A DNA stretch of 64,000 nt from Bombyx mori (taxonomy: Eukaryota; Arthropoda; Insecta; Lepidoptera; Bombycidae): contig NC_085132.1 in assembly GCF_030269925.1 (NCBI RefSeq), forward strand, positions 1,200,501 through 1,264,500. The letters run 5' to 3'. Each line of letters starts with the position of its first letter. Within the stretch, counting starts at the first letter, position 1. Shown here one piece after another: positions 47,394 through 59,063 of this stretch. The notes beneath the pieces are model-generated. The model was not told where the DNA came from. It saw only the letters and a program-made list of their open reading frames with translations, and ran no database searches. The position numbers and the translations under genes are program-made.

Positions 47394-47834
47394 ATTTACG
47401 GTGGGCGTAAACAGAACTCGGACATAAATATCTTAACTCAGAACAAGATGACATATTTGAATATGGCACCGTAAAAAAATCTAAATACATAAAATAGACG
47501 AATATAAACGCTATAAAAAGTAAAGTGGCCCTAAAACTAAATACAGTGTCGTTTAAATGACCGATATTTGACCTCAGGCTCCTAAATATGAGGGTCATGA
47601 AGACTCTCACGGATTTTTCGGTACGGGTCGTTCTCGTAATCTTTACGGCGGAAGACGCCGTGCGCTTGATGTACAGCAGACTGAAATGTCCAACAGAATA
47701 CATCCAACACACGACTGATTAAAGTTTTTATGGGAAACAAACTTAACAAGTGCTGAGACGGTCGCAATCCAACTCGCCGTTTTTATAATTCCAGCAATCA
47801 TGGAGTTCAGACTTGTGAGAAAGGTTTTTTGTTA
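47394..47834. other. unassigned span with a minus-strand frame
   Basis: A 115-codon minus-strand frame (47365-47712) includes SLLYIKRTASSAVKITRTTR, TEKSVRVFMTLIFRSLRSNI. I do not recognise it. No splice or promoter signals stand out, and it could be a decayed transposon frame. Confidence 0.3.
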
Positions 47835-47945
47835 TTGCTAATATTGTGCCTATTTTTGGAGCGAAGCAGTAATATGTTCCAGTTTGAAGAGTGGGACAAC
47901 CATTGTACTAAAAAACTGAGACTTAGTACTCATGTCTCAAAACTG
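47835..47945 (+). repeat. very diverged Bm1-like sequence
   Basis: TTGTGCCTATTTTTGGAGCG, AAGCAGTAATATGTTCCAGT, TTGAAGAGTGGGACAACC, then CTGAGACTTAGTACTCATGT follow the Bm1 body order at low similarity. Confidence 0.5.
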
Positions 47946-47984
47946 TATGATAGTATCGGATACAATGATTTTATTAAACTTGAA

Positions 47985-48410
47985 GACGTCGTGACCTAAA
48001 GGATAAGACGTCCAGTGCATTCGTATCTAGCGATGCAACGGTGACCGAATCCCGCAGGCGGGTACCAATTTTCGTAATGAAATATTGTACGTACTTAAGA
48101 AATCTTTGACGATAAGAAACGATTGACTTCCACGGTGAAAGAATAACATCGTGTAATAAAAATCAAACCCACAATGTTATAATTTGCGTAATTACTGGTG
48201 GTAGGTACCACTGCCTCGCCTATTTCAGAAGCAGTAATGCGTTTCGGTTTGAAGGGTGGGGCAGCCGTTGTAGTTATGCTGAGGCTTTAGAATTCATATC
48301 TCAAGGTCGGTGGCGGCATTTCCGTTGTTGATGTCTATGGGCTCCGATGACCACTTGACACCAGGTGGACCATGAGCTCGCTCACCCGTCTAAGCAATAA
48401 AAAATAATAA
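47985..48410 (+). repeat. Bm1 SINE, full length
   Basis: The only copy with head and body in the normal order: A box GTGACCTAAAGGATAAGACG, B box region GACCGAATCCCGC, linker to AATTACTGGTGGTAGG, body, and AAGCAATAAAAAATAATAAA tail. It fixes the family architecture at about 425 bp. A short internal deletion lies in the GTGAGTCC segment. Confidence 0.92.
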
Positions 48411-48633
48411 AGTTAATTTCATTTAGATTTAAAAAAACGTGTTTTTCTCAACATGCTCGCGATCCTTAAAGCCGGTGTGTATCAGAGTGTTTAGATCATA
48501 AACCCTACTTGTAAATATATGAATGCTACCCGACATTGCTCGTAAACGAGTTTATATCATTGAACATCCATCAGCAGATTGACAATGACAGCTGGCAATA
48601 CATCGAAAGTGTTTGTTAACCACTAGTTGGAGC

Positions 48634-48880
48634 GTTTTTTTTATTGCTTAGATGGGAGGACGAGCTCACAGCCCACCTGGCATTAACTAGTTACTGGAGC
48701 CCATAAACATCTACAACGTAAATGAGCCACCCACCTTGAGATATAAGTTCTAAGGTCTCAATCATAGTTACAACAGCTGCCCCACCCTTCAAACCGAAAC
48801 GCATTACTGCTTCACGGTAGAAATAGGCAGGGTGGTGGTACCTACCCGCGCGGACTCACAGGAGGTCCTACCACCAATAA
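48634..48880 (-). repeat. Bm1 SINE body
   Basis: Antisense, poly(T) to CCTACCACCAATAA. A degenerate Bm1-like stretch follows to about 49080 (GCGAAGTAGTAGCTGAGTGG). Confidence 0.9.
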
Positions 48881-49188
48881 GCCTGTTGCGAATCCGCACG
48901 GGTAGATACCAGAGTCTGGCTTATTTCTAGAGCGAAGTAGTAGCTGAGTGGTCATGCCTTACGGCTTCAAGGACCAGTGGTTTTAAGTTTGACAACAACC
49001 ATAAGTCTGAAGGTAAAACCTCCAATGTCTCTCAGATGGGTCGTGAGCTAGACTTATTACAGCTTATTAGATACCTTAGATTACCAGAAGCCATTGAAAT
49101 AAAGACATGCCTGTTTTTTATCTTGCCAACATGTCTTTTCTCTCCTTGAGAGAGAGCATAAGCTTTCCTACCGGAATCATCTGCGACG

Positions 49189-49435
49189 TTTTTTTTTATT
49201 GCTTAGATGGGTGGACGAGCTCACACCCCGCCTGGTATTTAGTAGTTTTTGGAGCCCATAGACATCTACAACGTAAATGCGCCACCCACCTTGAGATATA
49301 AGTTCTAAGGTCTCAAGTATAGTTACAACGGCTTCCCCACCCTTCAAACCGAAACGCAGTACTGCTTCACGGCAGAAATAGGCAGGGTGGTGGTACCTAC
49401 CCCTGTGGACTCACAAGAGGTCCTACCACCAGGTA
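49189..49435 (-). repeat. Bm1 SINE body
   Basis: Antisense, poly(T) to TCCTACCACCAGG. Confidence 0.9.
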
Positions 49436-49502
49436 ATTAATTTAAACAAATATGATTTCACAGCACTTCCTGCTATCAACAAAAGTCATTCTGATACACT
49501 AA

Positions 49503-49811
49503 TCTATATTAAGAGGAAAGATTTGTTTGTTTGTTTGTATTGAATAGGCTCCGAAACTACTGAACCGATTTGAAAAATTCTTTGACTGTTTGGAAGCTAC
49601 ACTATCCCCGAGTGACATAGGCTATATTCTTTTTTTTTTAATTAGGGATCCTTACTAAAACTCCAATAATGTAACCAAAGGTGTAAAAAAATTACCTAAA
49701 ATATTCTTTACATCACGTGTGCTGCGAAAACTATTGATGATAGAATAAAATAATGTACTATGGCTTTGTAGAACACATTATTATTTACAAAAAGCCGGAG
49801 CGGGCCGCTAG
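49503..49811 (+). mobile_element. non-autonomous Helitron (GCGGGCCGC family), complete
   Basis: Starts TCTATATTAAGAGGAAAG and ends AGCGGGCCGCTAG, with A before and T after. Contains CCGAAACTACTGAACCGATT, a motif common in lepidopteran Helitrons. Relative at 9490-9922. Confidence 0.65.
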
Positions 49812-50263
49812 TTAATAACATAAAAAACAAATTTTTATTTGTATGTTTGTCTTATATGCTAATAAGTTGTTGGCAAGGAATGCTTCTGTTATAATAACGT
49901 AAACCTAAATATTACTGCGAATGTTTAGCGAATATCTTTGACCCGAAATAACAAAGCGCTTAAAAGATAACCCCTTTCGCGTTATTTTCGAGAACACCCC
50001 GCCTCAAGGTAACCGGTAACAGCCACGTTGATGTCCAAAGGCCACATAAAACATCCTCGTAAAGATACCCTCATCAATTCACCATCAGCTGTCGTACGAC
50101 GTTATAAAATTATTTATGAGCGAATCCAGGCTACGCGGTCATACTTACAGGCCGTGTTTGTGACGTGACTTTAGCCCTGAGTGATACAGCCGTGAAGAAC
50201 GCCGAGCATGTTGTCTGATATCGTCTCGCGCGAGGTTTTGTTAAGAAGAAGTGTCCATCCATT
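49812..50263. other. unassigned span
   Basis: No gene or repeat recognised. Confidence 0.4.
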
Positions 50264-50545
50264 AAGTAGTCCAAATCCGACTAGTTTTTTTCTTTAAAAA
50301 ACAAACAATATTAATATATTACCAATTTGACCACTGACTTTAAGAATAAACAAAGGAGTATGTATGCGGGTGTGTGTCAAATACATGGTAGTGTGTGTAA
50401 TGTTTTTTTATATTGATTTAACTTATTTGAACAATTCTATTTTGAACTCCTCTATATTCTCTATGAGTGTGGGAAATTTCATATTCTACCGTACGCGCAA
50501 TTTTCGTAAAAAGATTTACAAAGTTTTTTCTTTACGTATCAATAT
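50264..50545 (-). mobile_element. Helitron fragment, CTAGAGGTCCCGCAG family, truncated
   Basis: AACAAACAATATTAATATAT onward, then GTCAAATACATGGTAGTGTG and CTTTACGTATCAATATATAGA match the right three quarters of 3032-3452. The CTAG end is missing. A 61-codon ORF here is chance. Confidence 0.6.
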
Positions 50546-50787
50546 ATAGATGATGCCCATGATCCAGTCTCTCTGAGATCTATTGGTACAATCGCACCAC
50601 CCGTCATCGAAGCAAATTTCACGCTGACGAGATCTTAAATAGTGGTAGCAATCAAGTCAGAGATTACATATAAACAATACCAAACCAATCAAAAATCTGT
50701 TTCATTTCGCGTTTATTGTTTTCATTTGATAATTTCAAGCGTTTCGAATACAGTTTTCGTGGTAGCGGACGATTAAGGCGTTATTTT

Positions 50788-51028
50788 TACTGGTGGTAGG
50801 ACCTCATGTAAGTCCGCACGGGTAGGTACCACCACCTGGCCTATTTATGCCGTGAAGCAGTAACGCGTTTCGACTTGAAGAGTGGGGCAGCCGTTGTAAC
50901 TATACTGAGACCTTAGAACTTATGTCTCAAGGTGGGTGGCGCATTGCGTTGTAAATGTCTATGGGCTCCAGTAACCACTTAAGACCAGGTGGGCTGTGAG
51001 CTCGTCCAAGCATCTAAGCAAAAAAAAC
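50788..51028 (+). repeat. Bm1 SINE body
   Basis: Sense body from TACTGGTGGTAGGACCTCAT to AGCAAAAAAAACAAA. Confidence 0.9.
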
Positions 51029-51139
51029 AAATCTGTTGAAATTTTAATATTTTAACAACTACCGTCAATTGTTTAAATAAAAATTGGGTTTCGACTAAAC
51101 CGCACAAGTGGTTTTAACTGCCATTACAAATTTTTTTTG

Positions 51140-51555
51140 TCCTACCTATGCTGATAGCCTTCAGAGGCTATTTCAGCTTCGCCCTAACATGTAGGTGAGC
51201 TCACGGGGTTCAAACCGGAGTGTTTTTTTATTTTTTTTATTGCTTAGATATGTGAACGAGCTCACAGCCCATCTGGTGTTAAGTGGTTACTGGAGCCCAT
51301 AGACATCTACAACGTAAATGCGCCACACACCTTGAGATATAGTTCTAAGGTCTCAAGTATAGTCACAACGGCTGCCCCAGCCTTCAAACTGAAACGCATT
51401 ACTGCTTCACGACAGAAATAGGCGGGGCGGTGGTACCTACCCGTGCAGACTCACAAGAGGTCCTACCACCAGTAAAAAGTGTTGCTAACACTGGCCCTAG
51501 TAAGAGCAGTGCTTCGCAGAATCTACCACCGGATCGGAAACGCGACCCATTGAAC
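51140..51555 (+). repeat. family A repeat split by a Bm1
   Basis: Family A at 51140-51224 resumes at 51478 (AGTGTTGCTAACACTGGCCC). The split duplicates AGTGTT (51219-51224 and 51478-51483), a short Bm1 target-site duplication. Confidence 0.8.
51225..51477 (-). repeat. Bm1 SINE inserted in family A
   Basis: Antisense body between AGTGTT duplications. It shows Bm1 moved after family A, and that the head-less form is itself an insertion unit (5'-truncated at integration). Confidence 0.92.
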
Positions 51556-51965
51556 TGACCCGCAAAAACCGAAGACCGAATTAAAAAAATGGTAACAAAG
51601 AAAATGTCTAGATGCCGTTAATAGAGAAAGTAATTGATGAAGCACATTTGAATAATTGATAAGTATATTTAATCTTCATTGAGTCGCTGCCATGTTGACA
51701 CGACCTTAAAATGAAATATTCAGAGCGGAGTGACACGCTAACGTCCCCAAATGTCCGATGTTTTATAAATAATTGAATACTGATACAGTCGGGTGCGAAA
51801 TAATTAACTTTTTTGTTTGAATTTTTGAGTTAATATATAGATATGGGTTTTTAGATTTAGATAAGCATCAGAAGCCTTGTACCGGCGCTTACGTTCAGAT
51901 ATGCATTTTATTTTATAACGACTGTGATTTGCCGCGGAAATAGCATGGGTTGCTATAATAAGTAC
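51556..51965. other. unassigned span
   Basis: No gene or repeat recognised. Confidence 0.4.
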
Positions 51966-52352
51966 TGTTACGCGCTGGGGTTCGGGATAAATTAAATACT
52001 ATACTGAAGTACAAATTAAAAACTGTATTCAACACTTAGAAAACTTAAAACACTCAACAAATACTTTAAAATTCTCAATTCGCTTCTTCCGCTTCGCTTC
52101 AGGTGATCCGTTCGCTGTTTCCCTTCGAGTAGTTCCGATTATTGACTGACTGCGTACCATCTCTGCAACCCTTTTATAGCCGATACCACATCCCTAGAAT
52201 TATCGAGAATATTCCACACATCTCTAGTATTGTGTTTCCACTATCTGACAATAGATGGCGTTGTACTTCTCGAGCGTTCTAGGTGCTACAGGATCCTTCG
52301 ATATTCGTTCTACTATTCGGCGATAGATGGCGTTACTCTTACCGGCGTAACA
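51966..52352 (-). mobile_element. solo LTR (TGTTACGC family), copy 2
   Basis: TGTTACGCGCTGGGGTTCGG to ACCGGCGTAACA, 387 bp, homologous along its length to 1343-1740. TATA-like CTATAAAAGGG is on minus near 52170-52180. No convincing target duplication and no internal domain. Confidence 0.75.
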
Positions 52353-53470
52353 AAACTATTTACCAGCAGCAGTTATCTAGTATCTCCTTTAGCAACTATC
52401 CCTAAATTATTTTGACCCCTTTGTAGTATCAGAATGATCTATCATTTCCATCCTGAATTCTCCGTAGCTTCCCCCCAGTTACATAGCCCTACCTATTTCT
52501 GCCGAGACCATTCGCGAGCCTCCATCTGAAGGTTAAATAAGCCGCATTATAATCCCATTGAGACTTAGATGAAATTAGGAGCCGGGTGTAATTTGGGACG
52601 GACAAGGAAATTCAACACGGAATTAATTCTGGTCTTCCAAATTTTCTTGTGGCGTCCGCTGAAATAACGTTTTGTTGATTCTTATAGAAAATTCTTAAAC
52701 AGCAACCATTAGTACAATTACAAGTGCTTGTAGTTTTAGGGGCATGTGAGAATCTTCGGGTGTGAGCTAAGTCTGCTGGAAGAGATTTCTCAAAGAAATA
52801 AGCAGTGCCTTTGTACATAATTTTCCTATTACTCTGTACTGTGTCTTGTTTTCTGTGTGTACATAAATAAATAAATAAATAAATAAGTCTGGCAGTAAAT
52901 GCAGGTAATATGGTAGGAGATAAATCGCATCCAAACTGATACTGCTGGGCGAAATGTCCTAAAGCAGCTTCTGATCAATCAGCGCTTGGAATGCTATCTA
53001 TGTAGTATGGGGCAGTTGTCGTCAGTTGAAGTGGCCATTACAGGATAATTTATTATTTATTTAGTATTTATTTATTCTTTATAGTACACACAGTTAATAT
53101 TACAGTAATTGCGATAAGATATAAAAATGGCGAGCTTACCAACAATTGAGTTTTCTACCAGCTAACCGTTCTTAACGAAGGAAAGCTTTACATGAGTGGG
53201 TAAAAGAATACAATCTAATCAATTTAAAATTTAAAATCTAAACAATAACAATAATAAAAATAAAAAAAACACTAATACATAATATATCAGACTATATACA
53301 TACACACATAAATAACTTTTTATTTATACTTTATTTCAGTTTTTTTTAAAACCATAGCATTTTGTTAGTAAGAATTACTTATATCTATAATCTATGTTAC
53401 TAACTTAAAAATCTAACACATAACTATCAGACATACATTATATATAATAACATTTTTTTTTTCATTCCAA
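52353..53470. other. span with probable LINE tails
   Basis: 52610-52885 ends in TACTCTGTACTGTGTCTTG and (AAAT)n at 52864-52886, like the 3' end of a LINE on +. 53045-53260 (TTTATTTAGTATTTATTTA, GCGAGCTTACCAACAATTGA) is like the antisense tail of another. Not assigned further. Confidence 0.4.
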
Positions 53471-54449
53471 GTGCCTGCTGCTAAGGCTATTAATCAGCAG
53501 TCCTTCGATCTTGCTCGATATGATATTCAGAAGACTGTTGCAAATAAAATACTAGGTATAATCGTATCGAGTGATGTGACTAGGCCGGTAATTAAATTTC
53601 GCAGATACGTGCCAAATATTATTGGGAAATACGTACTTACTAAGCTGTTCACGAATTTTACATACGACAATACGTAATTCAAATCAGATCGGCCAATATA
53701 TTAATCTGTATAATTACTTAGATACGCCTTATTTTGAGCCCGGATAATTACTACTAGCTTGCGTATTTTTGTCGCAAACCAAACACGTGCTCCGATTGGA
53801 ATGTTTGGAACTACTGTATTTTTTTTTAAAGAGATTTTGTGACCTGGTAGCTAGCTTTAGGTAATATCTTATTTTAATTTATATTCTTATTTTTATGAAA
53901 AATGATAATATGGAGTGAAATGAAATGAAATGAAGATGATTAATCTGAGACATTAATCAACTGGGATGAAATTTAATGAAATGAGATGATATGGGATGAA
54001 ATATAATCTCAGTAAAATAATGGTCATTTACTGAGATTTTTTCAGTGGACTTTTTGGAGTATCCCGAGAAGTTACGTCCAGCGGCTTTGTTTGATTTTCA
54101 ACATTTGTGCACTTTCACAAATATTAAACAGTTAATAAGCCACCGTCATTACACATTTAAACCTGAAGAAACACTAAATAGACAAAATAAAACAAATCAC
54201 ACAACTTCACTCCTCGCGTTCCCGCCAAAAAGTCTCACTACTGTAATATGACGCGATTGATACACAGATTATAAAGTTTCAAAGAGAACGGTGATATTAA
54301 TGATGATGCTATGACTTTGGAATCCAGTAACCACATAGCAACGGGTGTCCAATAGCCAATAAGTATGTGATATAATTATTTGAAAAATAAATTAATAGAT
54401 TTTAGATAATTGTTTACAGGTTTGAGTTCTTCTATTAACTTAACTCCGA
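53471..54449. other. unassigned span
   Basis: Two 68-codon frames (53471-53677 and 54045-54251) lack recognised domains. A (GAAAT/GATGA)-rich patch lies at about 53915-54005. No gene called. Confidence 0.4.
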
Positions 54450-54744
54450 TCTCTATAATATATAAAAATGAATTGCTGTTCGTTAGTCTCGCTAAAACTG
54501 GAGAACGGCTGGACCGATTTGGCTAATTTTGGTCTTGAATTATTTGTGGATGTCCAGGGAAGGTTTAAAAGGTTTCGATAAATATTAAAATGCTCGGAAT
54601 CAAATAAAAATAACAATTTAGTTTTTCTTTTGATGTGTCCCCCGTCGGACGGATTCCTTTTGTTTGTTTTAAGTTTATTTTATACAAAAGTTTAGGTCTT
54701 TTATTTATCGATTGAGGAACTACGAAGTCTGTCGGGTCGGCTAG
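54450..54744 (+). mobile_element. non-autonomous Helitron (GGGTCGGCTAG family), complete
   Basis: Starts TCTCTATAATATATAAAAAT and ends TGTCGGGTCGGCTAG, flanked by A and T. 295 bp. Same family as 61724-62015 in the other orientation. Confidence 0.7.
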
Positions 54745-55080
54745 TTATTTAATAATTTAAGATACGGCAGGATCAACTGAAAGAGCTTAAGTTCGTATAA
54801 TTCTCTCATCTTAAAACAAATATTAAACTATCTTCAAATAGTTTATTACGAAAAAGTTTTCAAGATTATTACTCTGAAAGAATTACACAACTAAGCTACT
54901 ATCGAAACGAGATGTTGTCCAATTAACTAAACGTTTACAAAAGTTATAATAAATAATATTAACACTTCATCATAAAACTTGGACCAGTCCCATCTTGGAA
55001 ATTGTTTAACTCGTAAACTTAAGACCTAGACTAGACCGGATTCATAGTCAATGATTCGTTCGTTTTAATAACTAAATAAA
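54745..55080. other. unassigned span
   Basis: AT-rich, no recognised feature. Confidence 0.4.
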
Positions 55081-55486
55081 CTAGAGGTCCCGCAGTAGTC
55101 GAAATTCGACTGTAACTAGTTGGAATTGTAAGTTTGTACACTATTATGATTGTATTTTATACTTCTATAATCACAAATTGCGCCAAGACTATACTATAAA
55201 AAATATTAACAAAGACAAACAATATTTAATCTCAATTTGACACAGGCGTCAAGAACAAAAGTTTGACAATAAATAGTATGCATGCGTGTGTGCGTCAAAT
55301 ACATGGTATGTAGTGTGTGTAATGTTTTCTTTATTGATTTTGCTTTTATGCTTTATTTAAAAAAAAAATTAGCATTGTGCACTTCTTCTCTATATTCTCT
55401 ATAAGTGTGGAAAATTTCATACTCCTCCGTCCGCGCAATTTTCGTAAAAAGGGGTACAAAGTTTTTGCTTCACGTATTAATATATA
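55081..55486 (-). mobile_element. non-autonomous Helitron, CTAGAGGTCCCGCAG family, copy 2
   Basis: CTAGAGGTCCCGCAGTAGTC at its 3' end (read on minus) and CACGTATTAATATATA at the other, where the final TC has been lost. About 95 percent similar by eye to 3032-3452. Confidence 0.7.
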
Positions 55487-55846
55487 CGCGCTTATTTGCC
55501 TGACGTCGTTGGCTAATAAATAATTCTCAACCGCTCCAAGCGATCGCACTCAGCCTCGACTTCCTTTAGATTTCTTCGCAAGCTTGGTAATGTCAGTACG
55601 TTTGGGAAATAACGGGGATGCACCAAGTTTGTCTTGTATTTTATTGCGTCATACGACCACCGGGAAATAAGAGTGTTTCGTAATGAAAGTTGAGGTACAG
55701 GTTCGGAAAATGTCCTCAGGATTAGACACATTTGGGGATTGTAGAAACATCTTTTCCCTATAGGGCTATCTCAGCTACGCGTGGACGGGTAACGCCCTTT
55801 TTTTTAAGACAGATTGGATTTTTATTTGAACTAATTGTGTCCATGG
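55487..55846. other. unassigned span
   Basis: A 72-codon minus frame (55513-55731) has no recognised domain. No gene called. Confidence 0.35.
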
Positions 55847-56060
55847 TTTACTTATTGCCCTTGTAGGCAGACGAGCATACGGCCCACCTGATGGTGAGTG
55901 GTTACCGTTGCCCATGGACTTCAGCAATGCCAAGGGCAGAGCCAAGCCGCTGCCTATCGCTTAATACTCTCCACAAGCCTCGTTTGAAGAAGGAATGTCA
56001 TAGGGCTCGCGAAACACCGTGGAGGGGAGCTCATTCCATAGCCGCATGGTAAAATATGGT
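55847..56060 (-). repeat. family B SINE-like repeat
   Basis: TTATTGCCCTTGTAGGCAGA, CGAGCATACGGCCCACCTGA, AGAGCCAAGCCGCTGCCTAT, CACCGTGGAGGGGAGCTCAT. Confidence 0.7.
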
Positions 56061-56320
56061 TACTTAATTAATGCCATTGATAAAATGTTTCCAACGACTT
56101 TCAGTTGTCTTGATTGAGAGAGAATAAAACGTAAAATACGATTAATTAAACCGGTCGTGAATTTCACAGATACTTAAAGCGGTTTTGAATTAATGGCATA
56201 CGTCTTCTGGTGTTTATAGCTGCAAAAAGTGTTGATTTACTTGAAATTTTGTATAGTCGTAAAAATGAGATAATACTAAAATTCAACCGACCTAAACTTA
56301 GATTCTCTCCTATCGGTACC

Positions 56321-56570
56321 ATTTTTTTATTTATTGCTTAGATTGGTGGACGAGCTCACAGCCCACCTGATGTTAAGTGGTACTGGAGCCCATAGACATC
56401 TACAACGTAAATGCGCCACGCACCTTGAGATATGAGTTCTAAGATCTCAGTATAGTTACAACGGCTGCCCCACCCTTCAAACCGAAACGCATTACTGCTT
56501 CACGGCTGAAATAGGCAGGGAGGTGGTACCTACTCGTGCGGACTCACAAGAGGTCCTACCACCAGTAAAA
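56321..56570 (-). repeat. Bm1 SINE, left arm of an inverted pair
   Basis: Antisense body, T-run to CCTACCACCAGTAAAA. Confidence 0.9.
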
Positions 56571-56571
56571 A

Positions 56572-56752
56572 GACTGTAATGCGTTTCGGTTTGAAGGGTG
56601 GGGCAGCCGTTGTAACTATACTGAGACCTTACAACTTATATCTCAAGGTGGGTGGCGCATTTACGTTGTAGATTTCTATGGGCTCCAGTAACCACTTAAC
56701 ACCAGGTGGGCTGTGAGCTCGTCCACCCATCTAAGCAATAAATAAAAAAAAA
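56572..56752 (+). repeat. Bm1 SINE, right arm of an inverted pair
   Basis: Sense fragment from GACTGTAATGCGTTTCGG to AAGCAATAAATAAAAAAAAA. Its arm of about 175 bp is the complement of 56321-56500. Confidence 0.9.
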
Positions 56753-57089
56753 GATATTGAATTCGATGGGATATAAAACTTAATTCCATGCTCCGACTGT
56801 TAAGGGGCTGTTGGACTAAAGGTACTGTTACACATGCTCATATCAAGCACAAAGCATGCTTCTATTGAGTAGTTGCTAGTTAGTAGCGTATGTGTCGGAA
56901 TGTTGCTCAAAATTAGCATGCTCATTTCGAGTTTGTTTAAAAATCAACAAGCATGCGATTTTGGAGCATGCTACCTGCGACGCGGGTGGAAGGGGCGTGC
57001 TTTAAGCGCGTCTAAATAGGTTTGCTTATTGAGCATGCTAGTATCGATCAGTCGTTTGCAACAGGAGAACGTGCACAATTTCACGCAAA

Positions 57090-57240
57090 ATGTCTCGCTG
57101 GGGCGACGAAAAAATGTTCAAATTTGTAAATTTATATCGATATAACGAGTGCTTGTGGTAACCCCGTATGCCGCATTATAAAAATAATGTTGATAGAAAT
57201 AATGCGTACCAAAACTTATTAACGATTGTATTGCATTTCG
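57090..57240 (+). pseudogene. MADF-domain protein remnant of Harbinger
   Basis: The ATG at 57090 reads MSRWGDEKMFKFVNLYRYNE, CLW-stop-PRMPHYKNNVDRNNAY, QNLLTIV. The F-V-x-L-Y...E-C-L-W...Y-K-x-x-x-x-R-x-x-A-Y pattern is that of a MADF (Adf1-type Myb/SANT) domain. Harbinger elements encode such a protein beside the transposase. One internal stop and loss of the rest make it a pseudogene. Confidence 0.6.
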
Positions 57241-57318
57241 CATGTGTGTATCTTGTTTCTGTATAGCGCTCTTAACTTGAGAGAGTAAATAGTCAAATTC
57301 ATGCGGTAGCATCCGCAT
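57225..57318 (-). pseudogene. HARBI1-like transposase fragment
   Basis: Minus-strand MRMLPHEFDYLLSQVKSAIQ, KQDTHMRNAI matches the N-terminal part of Harbinger nucleases (F-R-M-x-x-x-x-F-x-x-L-L ... I-x-K-x-D-T-x-M-R-x-A-I). It stops matching where the frame crosses into the antisense of the MADF remnant. No DDE residues are left. Confidence 0.6.
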
Positions 57319-57490
57319 ATAGTTTTAATAACCCGTTGCATCTTCTACTCGCGTTTCTCTAAGCAATTAAGCACTTACTCCTAAGTCCTGTCTTCTAGAT
57401 ATCCAATCACGGACCCAAATCTTTCTGTTTCTTTTCTTTTTTTGCCGAGCTGATACAAGCTTCTGGATGCATTGCATCGCCGGCAAAAGG

Positions 57491-57608
57491 ATTTTTTTTT
57501 TATTGCCCTTGTAGGCAGACGAGCATACGGCCCACCTGATGGTGAGTGGTTACCGTCGCCCATGGACTTCAGCAATGCCAGGGGCAGAGCCAAGCCGCTG
57601 CCTACCGC
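57491..57608 (-). repeat. family B SINE inside the Harbinger element
   Basis: T-run, CCCTTGTAGGCAGACGAGCA, CAGCAATGCCAGGGGCAGAG to CCGCTGCCTACCGC. Same family as 35217 and 55847; a later insertion. Confidence 0.75.
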
Positions 57609-57654
57609 ATGATCTTATTCAGCTCCATACGGATAGCTGTTTGATTGTCCATGA

Positions 57655-58020
57655 CTTTGAACTGACAGAAAGCGAGAAAGCACGCTTTAAAATGGCATGT
57701 GTATTTGAGATGTTTGCTTTGAGCATGCTTATTCAAGAGCATACTTAAAACTAGTAGCATGCCTATTGCTAGCAAATGTATACTGTTCATAAGCATGCTC
57801 GTATGGAGCATACTCAATAGCACGCTTTTTACCATGACTTTGTTTGAACTGACAGAAAGCGAGAAAGCGCGCTTTAAAATGGCATGTGTATTTGGGATGT
57901 CTGCTTTGAGCATGCTTATTCAAGAGCATACTTAAAACTAGCATGCATATTGCTAGCAAATGTAAACTGTTCATAAGCATGCTCGTATGGAGCATACTCA
58001 ATAGCACGCTTTTAAGCATG
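57655..58020. repeat. 188-bp tandem repeat, two copies
   Basis: GAACTGACAGAAAGCGAGAA begins at 57658 and again at 57846. Each unit contains CTTTGAGCATGCTTATTCAA and CATAAGCATGCTCGTATGGA. Antisense ORFs across them (57602-58019) are products of the repeat. Confidence 0.85.
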
Positions 58021-58051
58021 CTATTTTAGAGCATGTGTAACAGTACCTTAA

Positions 58052-59063
58052 TGCGACGAACTGTGACGTTGTCGTTGTTTGAATTTACGTCGAGCATTTA
58101 TGCGAATTCGGTCAGTTTCGGATGCGAATTGAGCTGTACGGACCGCAGTCATAACTGCGGCGTGCCGTGCCGGATGTCAGAAACGCCATTTTGAATTTTA
58201 CATGTCCACCCCTACGATCTTATCTAGAACTAGCGACCCGCCCTCGCTTCGGTTTAACTTTAATTTATTTTTGATTTCTCCACTATTTAATGGATGTTAT
58301 TATACATATAATCCTTCCTCTTTGATCACTCTATCTAATAAAAAAAGGGTGCGTGTACTTATGTACGCGCGTAAGAAGTTATACTTTATTTTTATTAAAT
58401 TTATTTCTATTTTTTTATTTAAATTTTAATCAATTTGAAAAAAAAATCGATTAAACAACATCCTCAAACACGAATATTGGACATCCCTTTTCTTGACATC
58501 GTTTAAATTCGCTAATTCTCGGTACGGTTCGGAAAGTTCACCTGCGGCTATATTCAGACTCGCCAAGTTACGTCGGTCGTATTGTAATGAGCGATTTAGT
58601 GGGCAACTTCATTCTGTTAATTGTGTGTCACGGTGCGCGCGCATCGTAAAATTTCACTCTCATCAATTTTTCATAACGCGCCTAAAGAAGTATAACTTCA
58701 AAAAACCGCATCAAAATCCGTTGCGTAGTTTTAAAGATTTAAGCATACATAGGGATGTAGGGACAGAGAAAGCGACTTTGTTTTATACTATGTAATGATT
58801 AAACAGAAAACTGTTTGCATTAAAAAGTTTAAGCGTTGATAATGATGTACAAGAGAGAAAAAGTCACGTCTTTCAATTCTGGTCGTGTCTACGGAGAGAA
58901 GTTATTTATTCCCAAAAAATGTATTTTTTTTTCATTACGTAATTTTCTTTAGTGACTTTTCTTGGCAGTGTAGCCAGCGATTTGAATGCAGATTTATAAG
59001 GGTACGAAAAATATCCCTGAAAATACAAATAGAGGCTAAATTTAATACTGTATACTTTTATTT
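58052..59063. other. unassigned span
   Basis: 58350-58385 (GTGCGTGTACTTATGTACGC..GTAAGAAGTTATA) recalls 27620 and is part of a dispersed repeat. A 100-codon frame at 58493-58795 has no recognised domain. Confidence 0.4.

Larger units (their letters stand above)
56820..58048. mobile_element. decayed PIF/Harbinger element
   Basis: Perfect 20-bp terminal inverted repeats, AGGTACTGTTACACATGCTC (56820-56839) and its complement (58029-58048). Flanking TAA duplications lie at 56817-56819 and 58049-58051; a 3-bp TWA duplication is the hallmark of PIF/Harbinger. Inside are remnants of a MADF-domain ORF (+) and a HARBI1-like transposase (-), a family B SINE (57491-57608) and a tandem 188-bp repeat. 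GCATGC motifs recur throughout. Confidence 0.8.

Noticed and set aside
57602..58019. Two minus-strand ORFs with repeated motifs
   Set aside because: They are translations of the 188-bp tandem repeat in the Harbinger element and do not match any protein.
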